From Malaya genurostris (taxonomy: Eukaryota > Arthropoda > Insecta > Diptera > Culicidae), in the NCBI RefSeq assembly GCF_030247185.1, contig NC_080571.1, forward strand, positions 40,393,502 to 40,457,501: a stretch of DNA of 64,000 nucleotides. The letters are read 5' to 3'. Position 1 is the first letter of the stretch. Each line of letters begins with the position of its first letter. The notes beneath the pieces are model-generated. The model made no database searches, was not told the DNA's origin, and saw nothing but the letters and a program-made list of their open reading frames with translations. This document shows, piece after piece, positions 11,595 to 23,487 of this stretch. The translations under genes were made by a program, and so were the position numbers.

Positions 11595-12519
11595 CGAGGT
11601 CTGTTCAAAAAGTTCCCGGAATTTTTTAATTGCGCGCGTCTGGAGAGTCCGGTGGTCAAATTTTTTTTTATTGTGTTGGTACATATGTCCCTAATGTATG
11701 GTGAAATTTTCAGCTGTATTCATTGTTTACATTCTGTCTTGTAGCGACTGGTGTAGACGTGTTTTTTTGAGCTCGGCGATTTTTGTTAGTTTAAACAATG
11801 GAAGAAGTGAAGAGTCAAAGAATTTGTATTAAATTTTGCGTGAAAAATGAAATAAAGTGTAACCAAGTGTGCAAAATGTTACAGAGAGCCTACGGTGAGT
11901 CTGCTATGAAAAAAAACAAGTGTTTACGAGTGGTATAAGCGTTTCCAAGATGGCCGCGAAGACGTTGAAGACGACGAACGCTCCGGTCGACCCAGCACGT
12001 CAATAATCGATGAAAATGTGGGAAAAGTGGAAAAAATGATTATGGATGATCGCCGAATCACTATTAGAGAAGTTGCTGATGAAGTTGGCATATCAGTTGG
12101 CTCATGCCATCATATTTTTTCAAATGTTTTGGGCATGAAACGAGTGGCAACAAAATTCGTTCCAAAACTGCTGAATTTTGATCAAAAAAACAAACGCATT
12201 ACAAGACTTTAATCATGCCCCAACCTCCTTATTCACCAGATATCGCTCCGTGTGATTTTTTCCTGTTCCCAAAGTTGAAGAGACCCATGAAAGGACAGCG
12301 TTTTTCATCGATTGAAGAGATAAAGGCAGAATCGCTGAGAGTGCTACAGAGCATTACAAAAAGTGACTATCAGGGGTGTTTCTAAGACTGGAAAAAACGC
12401 TGGCATAAGTGTATTATATCTAGGGGGAATAACTTTGAAGGGACCATATAGATGTAGACGAATAAATAAATATTTTTTTAGAAAAATGAGAATTCCGGGT
12501 ACTTTTTGAACAGACCTCG
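11595..12519 (+). mobile_element. Mariner element with TA duplication
   Basis: The inverted ends are CGAGGTCTGTTCAAAAAGT and ACTTTTTGAACAGACCTCG, flanked on both sides by TA (11593-11594 and 12520-12521), the signature target of Tc1/mariner. Length is 925 bases, shorter than a complete mariner of about 1.3 kb because the middle is deleted. It is nested in the TG-rich part of repeat family R. Confidence 0.9.
11798..12451 (+). pseudogene. Mariner transposase, internally deleted
   Basis: ATG at 11798 starts MEEVKSQRICIKF. After one frameshift the helix-turn-helix region reads RRITIREVADEVGISVGSCH and continues to FVPKLLNFDQKNKRI. The sequence then jumps to PQPPYSPDIAPCDFFLFPKL and runs to the C-terminus near 12450. 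The stretch with the first two catalytic Asp residues is absent; only the third (PCD) remains. With frameshifts and no catalytic centre it cannot make active transposase. Confidence 0.85.
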
Positions 12520-12684
12520 TATGTAACGTTTTTTTGCACTAACTTTACAAACTTAGATTCAAATGAAAGGTCTTGTGGTCCCATACGAAATTCCTGAATA
12601 TTATTTGGATCCGACTTCCGGTTCGGGAGTTATGGGGCAAAATGTGAAAAAAAAAAGAAAATATGTGTTCTAACTTTTCTCATA

Positions 12685-13691
12685 GATGGCGCGGCTGCTG
12701 AGACATGTTTCCTAAGATGTTCCTTCGTTAATGCCCAAAATTCCTCAATCGGTCGAAGTTGTGGGCAATTTGGTGGATTCATGTTTTTTGGGACGAAAGT
12801 GACAGTTTTGGTAGTATAACATTCTACCGTTGATTTCGAGTAGTGGAAAGAAGCAAGATCTGGCCAGAAGACAATAGGATCCTTGTGGCTTCGAATCATG
12901 GGTAGAGATCGTTTTTGTAAACATTCCTTGATGTATATTTCGCTGTTCATTGAAGCAGTGGTGATGAAGGGTTTCGAAATCTTACCGCAGCTACAAATTG
13001 CTTGCCAGACCATAGCTTTCTTACCAAATTTTTCGGTTTTGGTTTAACACTTGCCCTTCTCGCACCGTTTAATATTGTGGTCCCGGCAAGGATTTGTTAT
13101 CGAGTTTCACGTAGTTTTCGTCGTCCATGATTATGCAGTTCAAATTTCCAGCAAGAATCGTATTGTACAGCTTTCGAACCCTCGGCCTGATCGATGCTTC
13201 TTGTTTTGGACAACGTTTGGGTTGTTTCTGCTTCTTATAGATTCGAAGATTCAAACGTTCTTTAGCACGAAGAACATTTGACTTCGAAGTGCCCACTTTT
13301 TTGGCCACATCCCGACTTGAAACCTCCTTCTTTTGCTCGAACACCTTCAGTATACGTTTATCCAACTAAGGGTTAGCAGGACCTCTTTTTCGACCCGTTT
13401 TCGGTTAATCCTCAAAGGTGTTATCCTCACCGAACTTCCTGATTGCATTTCGCACGGCTTTTTCACTTACTCCTACCATTTTTGCTTGTAAAATTTGTAC
13501 ACAATTTTTCGACGTTGTTCTGCTGAAAGTCCACGCATTTCGAAACAAACTAATGAACACGAATAAACAACTGCACAAGTGGTTAGAGAAGAGTGTAAAT
13601 AACAGGACGCAGCCACAAAAATTGATAGATTCTGAACCATTGCGAAATGGCAGCGGTTTTTGGTTGCGTCCATACTTTCTGGGACAGTCTT
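12685..13691 (-). mobile_element. DD37E (ITmD37E) transposon, copy 1, one end lost
   Basis: Right end reads TACTTTCTGGGACAGTCTT followed by TA, identical to the terminus of the complete copy at 39376-40659. The other end is missing: similarity begins abruptly at about 12685 within the transposase C-terminus. Sequence identity to the complete copy is high along the whole shared length. It lies inside repeat family R. Confidence 0.85.
12690..13560 (-). pseudogene. DD37E transposase, copy 1
   Basis: The reading starts MRGLSAEQRRKIVY. A 36-base gap relative to copy 2 follows, then LDKRILKVFEQKKEVSSRD (helix-turn-helix), the first catalytic Asp in MDDENYVKLD, MVWQAICSCGKISK, then DLASFHYSKSTVE and RPIEEFWALTK. 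Between Asp of DLAS and Glu of EEFW there are 37 residues, the DD37E signature of the mosquito ITmD37E family. The part before and after PGPQY are in different frames, the same offset as in copy 2. It also has a private stop after PGPQY. Confidence 0.85.
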
Positions 13692-13745
13692 TATGAGAAA
13701 GGCATCATTACACAACTAGGTGGATTAAAACAGGGTTTTTTTTAT

Positions 13746-16729
13746 AATATTGCGGCAATGGTAGCATACAAAATGTTCCGGAAAAATAATGAGCGTAATT
13801 TCCCAAATAACAAGTACTATAAAGTTCATAGCACATGCAATTTTTTTAACATATTCTTGAATAATCATGGAGATTTCTAACAATTTTCAATTCAATAATC
13901 AATTCTGTCTCTTTTAATGTATGTATGATTAATTGATTTTTTTTCAAGTGCACATTTTGAGCAATCTGTGAAAAGTATCTATAATGCCATTGTAGAGGAA
14001 CTATAATCCATCGGATTAGTAAGAAATATAAATGTATGAAACGCAAAATCTCTAGACAGCCGGCTGTCTGTAGTTTTAAGGAATTCCAGAATCAGCCGTT
14101 TCGTGCACTATTATTTCCATTGACAGAAGCATATCACCCATTCATACTAAGACAATTCTTCTCTTGTGAATCCCATGAAGATGCAGTGGTACCCGTTGTG
14201 TCTAGAAAAAGGCAATTACGGGTTCTCTACCTCCGCTCAACTCTGGATGTGATACTAGAAGTTAAACAGCAATAGTTATTCAACTCAAAGGGTTTTTTTT
14301 ACCCTTTTGGATATCCTGTCAGTATACCTCGTTTCTAAATAATCATGGTTTGATCATGAAAAAAATCAAACAGATCAAAAATAGAGTATTGAACTTTGGA
14401 AGCATGAAAAATTTGCATCAAATAGCATACGGGCGTCATTACCTACATCAACTTCAAAGGGTAACAACTACTGATGAGAGATGAGCTGGTTAGTTCCTTT
14501 TCAGTTTCATTATAGGGTGTCATATAGCCGTGTGGCGTTTGTTGGGAAATGATCGAAACATAAAAGTGAAAACAAACTATAAATTTTGCAATCAGACCTA
14601 TTCACTAAATTCGAAGCATTTTTCCACATTAACCCGAGGAACATTGGAATATTTAGTAAATTAATTTGAATAAAAAGTTAATACCTGAGTTTTGGCACTG
14701 CACGGGTACCGCTTTGTGCTAAATGCATAAACTATTTATTTTATTTTTAACATTTTTTTCTTCATCTGAGCAGCGCATTAACAGTTTATGTTGAGCTGCT
14801 AACGCCACCAGATAGTAGTTACTTAGAGGTTTTGGTACTGCATGTGTCCCGGTTTGTGCTGATGTTCAGAAAGCCGTCACTAAGATTCGTTTTTTCGGCA
14901 CTTCAGTGAAGACATGGCACTTTCAGTTTTCTTAGCGGTTTATGGTGAACCGTTAAGTGGTGTTCGCAGTTCACCAGAGACTGCTGATGCACTGATAATT
15001 CGAAGATGACACGTTCAATAAAACAGTTTCCATAACAATGATTTTAAAATGCGTGCACGGCTTAATGAAAATAATTGAAAATGAGCAATAAATAAATGGC
15101 TAAGCTCATCGACTCGACTGATTGCGAATGTATTGATGGAACCAAAACGATTTTATTCATCAGTGGAATTATCATTGAACGCATCTTCGCGGGAGCCGTT
15201 CCTCGAAATTATCTGAACCTTTCTCAAACAGAAACAATTCAACTATATACGAAACGCATTCAACGGCACTTCGCACAAATTGATGCATTCGGTAAGAAAG
15301 ACGAACGGCCGGTCATACAGCACTTGTGTGACACTTTGCTACAAAACAAGCAAACAAACAAGGCTGTCCGCTTTGCGTCGTTTTGTAGTGCAACTATAGG
15401 CACAATTGTACCCGATGCATCATAAATTCAACCGAACAGAAATTTTAACAAGCGCAATTAGATTGAATCATACATGGTTAATTTGTCGTACACAGTGAAA
15501 CCAATTGCCGTAGCAGTGAAGTATTCTGCGTCAATTAGCGTTCCACTGGATCCGCGCACACAGTCACCGATCATGCGAACTCAATTACGATAAAGTACTA
15601 GGGGCTTATTTTCGCACCAATAATTGAAGACTGCTAGTTGCTATTACTCCTTGGGACGGTGTTTGCAACATCAGTAATTACCTCATCACTCCAAACAGTT
15701 GTCAGTTTACCTACGAATGTTTAAGGACAACATTTTGACCAACCGTCAGTTACCACTGTGCAGTGCTAACTCAATTCATATACCGAATGGTTGGCTGATT
15801 TTTTTTATATATCATGTGACCCAAAAGGGTGAAGAGACTTTCAGCATGTCGTCATTGTCGTCGGCGTCGAAGCTGTTTAAGCAATGACTGCTGTTGCTGC
15901 TGTTGCTGCTGCTGTTACTACTATTCGGATGTAGACGTCAAAACAAATTAATTTTGCCATGTTTGTTGACAAACTCGCGCGAGACAGAGCAAACGAAAGC
16001 AAGAGTAGGAGAAACCGTAGAGGTGTGTAGTAGTCATAGTCACTGGGCTTGCTGTGGTTCGGAAGTAAACTTAAGCATCGTGTGTTCGTGAGATATTTAT
16101 GTCGAATTGGACAGTTTACGATTGAAAATTCTTGTAGGGTGTTGAGTGTATTTTAGGTCATGGCCAGTTTTGAACCAACTAACAACAAATTGTACATGTT
16201 CTCACCCACCCGAACATGACTGGCAAAAGCGGGGTTTGCATTTAGTTTAAGCGAGCCCCCTTGATTGTTACCTCGTTAATGATCGGGGTTAGCTGAAATT
16301 GTAGAAAGATTTTCAAAATGATCAGACCGGTGGCAATTCCTTCTCCAATGTACATCTTCTAGCAACCCCAGAATAGCTCCGCGTACCGACGTCGGTCAGG
16401 CCCGAATTTGGACCGGCAAAGGAATTGTAAGCGATGTTAGTCCAACACTTGCAGCTTAAAAAAGTCAGATAATTAATTCAGATAAAAAACAGATAATTAC
16501 ACGAAGAGACACTTTAAATAAAAAGAACCAGTTGCGTACCCAGAAAACATTTTCGGAGGAGGTTTCAAAACATGATGATTAATTTTCATTCGCATGGAAA
16601 TATGCATATAATTGAACATTTTTTTGATAAAGTCGTTTGTTAAAAATTTTTCATTTTATAAGTGACTTAAATATGACGAATTTCGCACTAAATTATATTC
16701 GCAGTTGGCAAAATTTTCTCGGCCGGGGG
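13746..16729. other. Unassigned intronic sequence
   Basis: About 3 kb without a recognisable gene. It contains an imperfect direct repeat of about 35 bases (14688-14730 and 14829-14866, TTTTGGCACTGCACGGGTAC and its variant) and a CTG-rich tract at about 15889-15915. Several short open frames (for example 15096-15425) have no known domain. Confidence 0.45.
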
Positions 16730-17740
16730 GCCGAATATCATGTGTGTATGTGTGTCTGTATGTAACAAAAATATGCACTACTTTGGTACACTGATGGCTT
16801 AAACGATTTTCACAAACTAAGATTCAAATAAAAGATACACAGATAAAAATATTTTGTGAATTTACATTTACTTTCAGGCACATATTTGGAGCAGGTAATT
16901 GAATGGAAAGTTACATTACAAAACTAAGCGATTTGTAAATATACAGCCTTGTTCAATGAAAAAGTAAATGCATTTCAATGTAATTTTACATCAATCATGG
17001 TTTTAAATCAGATTTTCGTTTCAACTGACGTCTGTTTAATAGTACTATTGGTTTACATGTCGTGTAAGTTTCATCTTTTCTTTCTGTGTAGTTCCATGGT
17101 CTGCTAATGAATTTCATTTGGATCCGACTTATGGTTCCGAAGTTACATGGTAGTATGTTACATGGTAATAATTAGAGAAAAAGTGTGCACTTAATTTTCT
17201 TTGACACGGCTCAACCGATTTTCACAAACTAAGATACAAATGAAATGTCTTATAGTTTCCTAAAAATTTCTAGAAAATTTTATCCGGATCCGACTTTCGG
17301 CTTCGAAACTGAAGCGTGAGAAGTGGAAAATTACCATTTTCATTAGTATTTTTTTCACAAATCATGGTCCAAAACAGGTACAAATCCCATAAAACTGTCT
17401 GATAAATTCTTCCAGTTGACAGAGCTTATTTGTTTGTGGGCATAAAAGCTTATTTCGGCACTACTAATCCCCCCTTTTCTTGCTCCGGAAGCACCGAAAG
17501 TGGTGCAGAAAAACTTCAAAATAGAACTCACTTCGATTTCTCTGCGATGCTTTAACTGATTTTCATATATCTTGATTTGAATTAAAGCTCATATTATCTT
17601 TAAAGCTACTGTGAAATTTTATCCGGATCCAACTTCCGGTTCCGCAGTTACGAAGAAATCGAAACGGTTACGGATGTCTGCTACCGGTGTGTAATATTGT
17701 TTAAAGACAGTTCTGCGGTTGATAAAAATTTAGCTATTCT
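16730..17740 (+). repeat. Repeat family R, copy 2 (modules)
   Basis: Contains a TG-rich tract and then repeated modules of the kind ACAAACTAAGATTCAAAT, GGATCCGACTT and CGGTTCCG, each about 150-190 bases apart. It is interrupted at 16836-17096 by a MITE. The flanking GTTGGCA phrase near 16705 also occurs near 20510. Confidence 0.65.
16836..17096. mobile_element. MITE nested in repeat R copy 2
   Basis: Begins ACACAGATAAAAATATTTTG and ends TTCTTTCTGTGTAG. The outer ends are short inverted repeats, and the interior contains TGTAAATATACA and GTTTACATG phrases in the style of family B. The host repeat resumes directly after it, which supports insertion. Confidence 0.55.
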
Positions 17741-17859
17741 ATGATGAATGCTACCAAAAGAATAAACGAATGTCATTGAATTCAAATTTATTTGAAAAAA
17801 TATGCAATTTGCACAGTCGGTAGTGCAGTAATACCGTTCCAGTTGTGTAGTGATGCAAT

Positions 17860-18937
<1,078 letters not shown>

Positions 18938-19059
18938 CTTCTATAGGTTTTATGCTGCTAATTCATGCTGTTTAGCTTGACTTACATATGCAGAAGTAAG
19001 AGAAACGCATGTTCGCTTCGTTGGTTAGATTTCGTTTAATTGATTTAATCGAAATAGAG

Positions 19060-20190
19060 CTCGAAGTTGTAATAGTAAAGTAAAGTTCGAAAAACGGAAC
19101 TCACTTCGATTTCCTAAATTCACAAATCATGATTCAAATTAAAGCTCTCAGTGTCTCAAAAGATACTGTGTCATTTTATCCAGATCTGACTTCCGGTTCC
19201 GAAATTATAGGGATATGAGTATCAAAACTTTCAAACTGTCACACAAAATTATGCAAAACCGGTATGTGCTGGTATGGAAGAAGAAAACACCACCGCCTAC
19301 TACACAGCATGCTTTGTTCAATTTTGTACAGCGTACAGGGTTGCCATATTAAAATCTATATTCACTTGACATAACTGTTTATAAATTGAAAAGGTGATGG
19401 TAGTTTGTACCAAAAAAAGTTTTTGATTTTATTCAAGTTTGAAAGAAAAAATCTTGACAGAATCTTCTAATAATGGTTTTGTTAATACACACCTAGAAAA
19501 AATCGTGTAAATTTACGTCTTATGAGACCGACATATACGCGCGTCAAAAATGACTCATTTTCACAGTAGATCTAATGCATATTTAATGCATTCTGACATA
19601 TTGCTGAAGCATGTAAATTTACAAGTCTGCTTCGATAGTAGTGTATGTTCGACACATATGTAAATCATTATTGTAAAACTCAGTCATTTTACAAATCACG
19701 TTCTCATGATTTGAGTCGTATGCGGATTTAAGTCACAGGTAAATTTCACAACTTTTTACTGTGTAGGTTCAAAACTGTTCCAATTTTTAGGTCATATTTG
19801 TTGCTGGCAAAACAAAACAACTTCGGCTATACCGATCATCTGAACCCGGTTTCGGAAGAATTGGAAATGGTGATGAAAAACTGCACAAGAGTCTCACTCA
19901 TTTTCCTTCAAGATGGCTAAATCGATGTTCACAAACTTATACGTTCAAAGGAAAAATCTTGCAGTTTCAAACGAAATTCCTAAATTTGCTGTGGATTATA
20001 CTCCCGGTTCCGGAACTACAGGATAAACAGGATTTGTAGTTTGTTAGATTAAGTCCGAACAAACTTTCCTATTTCTATTCAATGAACAGTTGTTTTTACA
20101 AATTCCACATTAAAATTTGTGATGTAATGAGTGATATGAGAAAGGCATCATTACATCACTAGGTGGATTAAAACAGGGTTTTTTTAAAGA
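19060..20190 (+). repeat. Repeat family R, copy 3
   Basis: Modules CAAATCATGATTCAAATTA, GACTTCCGGTTCCGAAATTA and CTTCAAGATGGCTAAATCG are followed by the right end ATGAGAAAGGCATCATTACA, TCACTAGGTGGATTAAAAC and a T-run. It is interrupted at 19488-19768 by a MITE of family B. Confidence 0.7.
19488..19768 (+). mobile_element. MITE family B, copy 2
   Basis: Begins ACACCTAGAAAAAATCGTG, TAAATTTACGTCTTATGAG and ends TTTTTACTGTGTAGG. It is the reverse complement of 43296-43556 over its whole length, with both copies containing GTATGTTCGACACATATG. Sub-terminal inverted repeats are built on GTAAATTTACA. Non-coding, about 280 bases. Confidence 0.75.
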
Positions 20191-21040
20191 AATTTTACAG
20201 TGTCTTTTTATTTTATAAACTAAACTGAAAGTCTTTGTCATCCAAAAATTTTATGAAGCTCAATTTGAGAGGATATATCACAGAATACTGGTTGCACGAT
20301 ATTTGCAAAAAGTATCAGTAATGGAAAAGAAACAAAAACTGTCCGCCTTACAATACATGGACGGTTGGAAGGGAACATAATAACCTACCTTGGGACAAAG
20401 TTTTATTGAATTCGAAAGTGGTGTCCTTTTTTGTAAGTTGACTTTAAATTTTGAAAATCGATTGTTTTAGTGTAGGATTCGAATAGACGAGTTTCGCACA
20501 AAATCGTATTCGGAGTTGGCAGCATATAAACTTTATCACAAAAAGTCATGCTCACTTTAACTTTTCTAAATAGATCTAAACTATCTTTAGAAAAGTTTTA
20601 GGCGTTTATACCATTTTTATGCAATTAAAAAAATGGAAATTCTTCAAAAAAATTTTGTGCAGGTGATGTTCTCAAAATAAGTCTAATTTTCGAGTGAATA
20701 CACTAAAATAAATACTTATCGAATTTTACACTGAAAGAAATCTTAAAAAATTGAAGTCAAATTACAGAAAGAAAACGCCAACGCCGAAATTTCGTTCAAA
20801 CATAGATACTTACGTTCCCTGCCAATCTTCCATATATTGTAAGATGGGCGTTTTGAAAGGAAAAAAAAGTTTTTCTAACAAAGACTTTTCTAATCCAGTA
20901 TTGATACTTTCTGCAAATATCGGGCAACTAGCGGTGAAATTTTCCAATTTTCTCAGAAATCTAAATTCATTGGAAACGTGAAACCAACAAACCAACAGAA
21001 AACTTCGCATATTTATGATTTGATTTATCTGCACCAGAAC
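20191..21040. other. Unassigned intronic sequence
   Basis: No gene or named repeat identified. The short open frame at 20751-20981 has no recognisable domain. Confidence 0.4.
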
Positions 21041-21400
21041 CACAGTTCTGAACAAGGATTCGGGAACTGAAACTGAATTCAAGAACTAAATTCGAAATAT
21101 GAAACAGGTTCACAGAATTCGGCTGCTGTTCGGAATCCAGCTCAGGATTTCAGGTCATTTACAATTACGAAACTGGACTCAATTCTGAACTTGAATTTCG
21201 AACCTGAATTAAGGAACTGAATTCAGTTCCAAAATCTAGTTCCAGAATCCAAGTTGCGAATTTAGGTTCTGAATTCTGAAATTGAATTTAGGAATTAAAT
21301 TATGAAACTGAAGTCAGGAATCAAATTCAATTCCAAAATTCAGGCTCAGTTCAAAGTTCAATTCCCGAATCGAGTATTCAGAAACTGAATGTGATTACTA
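21040..21400. repeat. Degenerate GAATTC-rich tandem array
   Basis: About 360 bases made of many diverged copies of phrases such as AACTGAATTCAGTTCC, GAATTCAAGAAC and AATTCTGAA, with no fixed period. It looks like an old decayed satellite-like array. Confidence 0.65.
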
Positions 21401-21415
21401 ATAATTGTTGCTGCT

Positions 21416-21570
21416 TTTTTTTTTGTTTTTGATTATAGAGGTTTTAACCTTAAGGTCATTCACCTCTTCGGGCCCGAAAAACTTTCTGACCCTATGTGCG
21501 GGGTTGGGAATCGAACCCAGGCGGGCTGCGTGAAAGGCATCGACTTACCCATCACGCTATATCCGTCCCC
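21416..21570 (-). mobile_element. tRNA-derived SINE, copy 2, with target duplication
   Basis: Same SINE as at 11105-11262, in reverse orientation: poly-T at left, body CACCTCTTCGGGCCCGAAAA, B box GGGAATCGAACCCAGG, start ...ATCCGTCCCC at right. A perfect 13-base direct repeat AATTGTTGCTGCT flanks it (21403-21415 and 21571-21583), proving retrotransposition by target-primed insertion. Confidence 0.93.
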
Positions 21571-21700
21571 AATTGTTGCTGCTGTTGGTGGAAGGTCCTC
21601 GACACGACGTCTATTTCTAGGTAAAGCACAAGAAAAAATGATCGATTTTCGACCCATCGTCCAGTTGAACGTAAAAACAAGAAAATTAACTTCAAGTTCT

Positions 21701-21996
21701 CAGTCGGTGTTGAACAGTCGTTCGCACCGCACGCGTATAGCTCTTGGCTCCTGGAATTTTTTTTCTGGCTACCTAGAGTTTCATTGATTCAAGGCTTCAG
21801 TCTTTTTCAAGGCTACCTGAATCACTAACTAAGTGACTAAGTGATACAAAGAGTGATATTAGAGTGACTAAGTGATACAAAGAGTGATATTAGAGTGACT
21901 AAGAAATTAATCAGCCTTTTTTAAGGCTAGCTAGGAGTCTAATCGAAGACTAATTTAGCCTAGTTAATTTAATTTAAAATTTCATTAATTTCAAAA
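21701..21996 (+). promoter_or_regulatory. Retrotransposon 5' UTR / internal promoter
   Basis: Starts CAGTCGGTGTTGAACAGTCG; Jockey-clade elements often start with CAGT at an internal initiator promoter. It holds two tandem copies of a 34-base unit (about 21831-21899: GTGACTAAGTGATACAAAG then AGTGATATTA). Promoter function is inferred from the family. Confidence 0.55.
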
Positions 21997-23487
21997 ATGC
22001 CTGCGTCCAACCGGAAAGGCAACAAGCCTAAGGCTAAAAATAATTCAATACGGAATAAATCACAATCCGTTATTCAACATTTTTCTAATAACATTCATGA
22101 TCTTATAGAATCTGAATGTAAAAATAAAAGACAACGGACGGATTTCCCTTCCGTTGATCCTATACCGTCTAACAATATTTACGAGATTCTTCCTGAATCC
22201 GATTGTAGCGACATAGAAGAAAATTCTTCAAAAATTCCCAAAATGGACGCTTGTCGTTCTGGGAAGAAACATCAATCTATGCCACCAGTGACGGTGATGA
22301 TTTCCGACTTCAAAGCATTCCGTACTGAGCTTTCTACTTTTCTCCCGGAAGTAAAAGTCTCATTTCAAATCGGACGAAGAGGAGAATGTCGAGTCTTGGT
22401 GGATGGATTGGAAGATTACGAAAGTCTTATTCGATATTTGTCCGAAAAACTTCATAAATTTTATTCATATGATATAAAATCAGACAGACCTTTCAAGGCT
22501 GTCTTGAAAGGATTATCAAATGATCAAAGTATTGATGAAATTAAAAATGAACTAAAAGAATTGCTTGGTTTTGCCCCTTCCCAAGTAATACTTATGAAAA
22601 AAAGAGCGAATGGTACTTCTAAACCACGCTCTGGAATTTCCCATGAACTTTACCTAATACACTTCAATCGAAGTGATGTAAACAATTTGAAAACTTTAGA
22701 AAAAGTACGTTTCATTTCCCACATTAAAATTCATTGGGAACATTATAAACGGCATAATCGTATTGCAAACTTAACGCAATGTCGTCGTTGCCAAGGCTTC
22801 GGTCATGGAACCAAAAATTGTCATATGGATATACGGTGTTTGAATTGTGGTAAATCGCATTCGAAAGACGCTTGTCCAATGAATGAAACCACTGATAAAT
22901 TTTCATGTTCAAATTGCAATGGAAATCATAAATCCAATTATTTGAAATGTCCTGTCAGGGAAAAAATTTTAAACGCTCGTTCGCTTAGACAACAAGTCAA
23001 ATCAACGACCTTAAATTTACAGAACATACCTGAAAATTCTTCTAAGGCACCTGCCAATTCGTCTTCTAACGAAAACAATTTATTGACAGGTAGATCGACC
23101 TCGTCATCATCTTCTTCTAATGTCAGTTATGCTGGTATATTAGGTAGAAATCTATCTCCTATTTCTTCTAATGTAAATAATCAAAACACAGGACCGCCTT
23201 GCAGTTCTTCTTCTAACGAAAACAATTTATTAATAGGTAGACCGACCAAATCATCTTCTTCTAATGGCAGTCTACCTACAAATATTCCTTCAATGCCATT
23301 CGCTTCTTTAAATGAAGTCGATTTAGGCGATATAACTGAAAATAAAATGATCTACCTACAAGATCAACTTTTTCAAATGATCATCCAAATGAATTCGACT
23401 TCATCACTTTTTGAAGCATTTCAAATCGGATGGAAATTTGCAAATAATATTATAATGAATTTAAAATTTAACAGTGATGTTAAATAA
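21997..23487 (+). CDS. Retrotransposon ORF1, gag-like nucleic-acid-binding protein
   Basis: 496 residues, starting MPASNRKGNKPKAKNNS. The N-terminal third is basic and low-complexity. A central region of about residues 95-230 resembles the gag region of insect Jockey-type elements. Three zinc knuckles follow: CRRCQGFGHGTKNC (CX2CX4HX4C), CLNCGKSHSKDAC (CX2CX3HX4C) and CSNCNGNHKSNYLKC (CX2CX3HX6C), the exact triplet typical of Jockey ORF1. The C-terminal third is Ser/Asn-rich with repeated SSSNENNLL segments. It binds the element RNA to form the ribonucleoprotein. The stop codon overlaps the ORF2 start. Confidence 0.93.
   Translation: MPASNRKGNKPKAKNNSIRNKSQSVIQHFSNNIHDLIESECKNKRQRTDFPSVDPIPSNNIYEILPESDCSDIEENSSKIPKMDACRSGKKHQSMPPVTVMISDFKAFRTELSTFLPEVKVSFQIGRRGECRVLVDGLEDYESLIRYLSEKLHKFYSYDIKSDRPFKAVLKGLSNDQSIDEIKNELKELLGFAPSQVILMKKRANGTSKPRSGISHELYLIHFNRSDVNNLKTLEKVRFISHIKIHWEHYKRHNRIANLTQCRRCQGFGHGTKNCHMDIRCLNCGKSHSKDACPMNETTDKFSCSNCNGNHKSNYLKCPVREKILNARSLRQQVKSTTLNLQNIPENSSKAPANSSSNENNLLTGRSTSSSSSSNVSYAGILGRNLSPISSNVNNQNTGPPCSSSSNENNLLIGRPTKSSSSNGSLPTNIPSMPFASLNEVDLGDITENKMIYLQDQLFQMIIQMNSTSSLFEAFQIGWKFANNIIMNLKFNSDVK

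Larger units (their letters stand above)
11435..13745 (+). repeat. Repeat family R, copy 1, with two nested transposons
   Basis: Starts around TTTGCCTTTCTCATATAG and GGTTATGCAATCACTGTG, includes GTCGAGTACGCAAAATG, a TG-rich tract, and modules such as ACAAACTTAGATTCAAATG and GGATCCGACTTCCGG. It ends TATGAGAAAGGCATCATTAC, ACAACTAGGTGGATTAAAAC. A mariner (11595-12519) sits in the TG tract and a DD37E element (about 12685-13691) sits further on, so the family is older than both. The two ends are inverted versions of each other around CTTTCTCAT/ATGAGAAAG. Confidence 0.75.
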
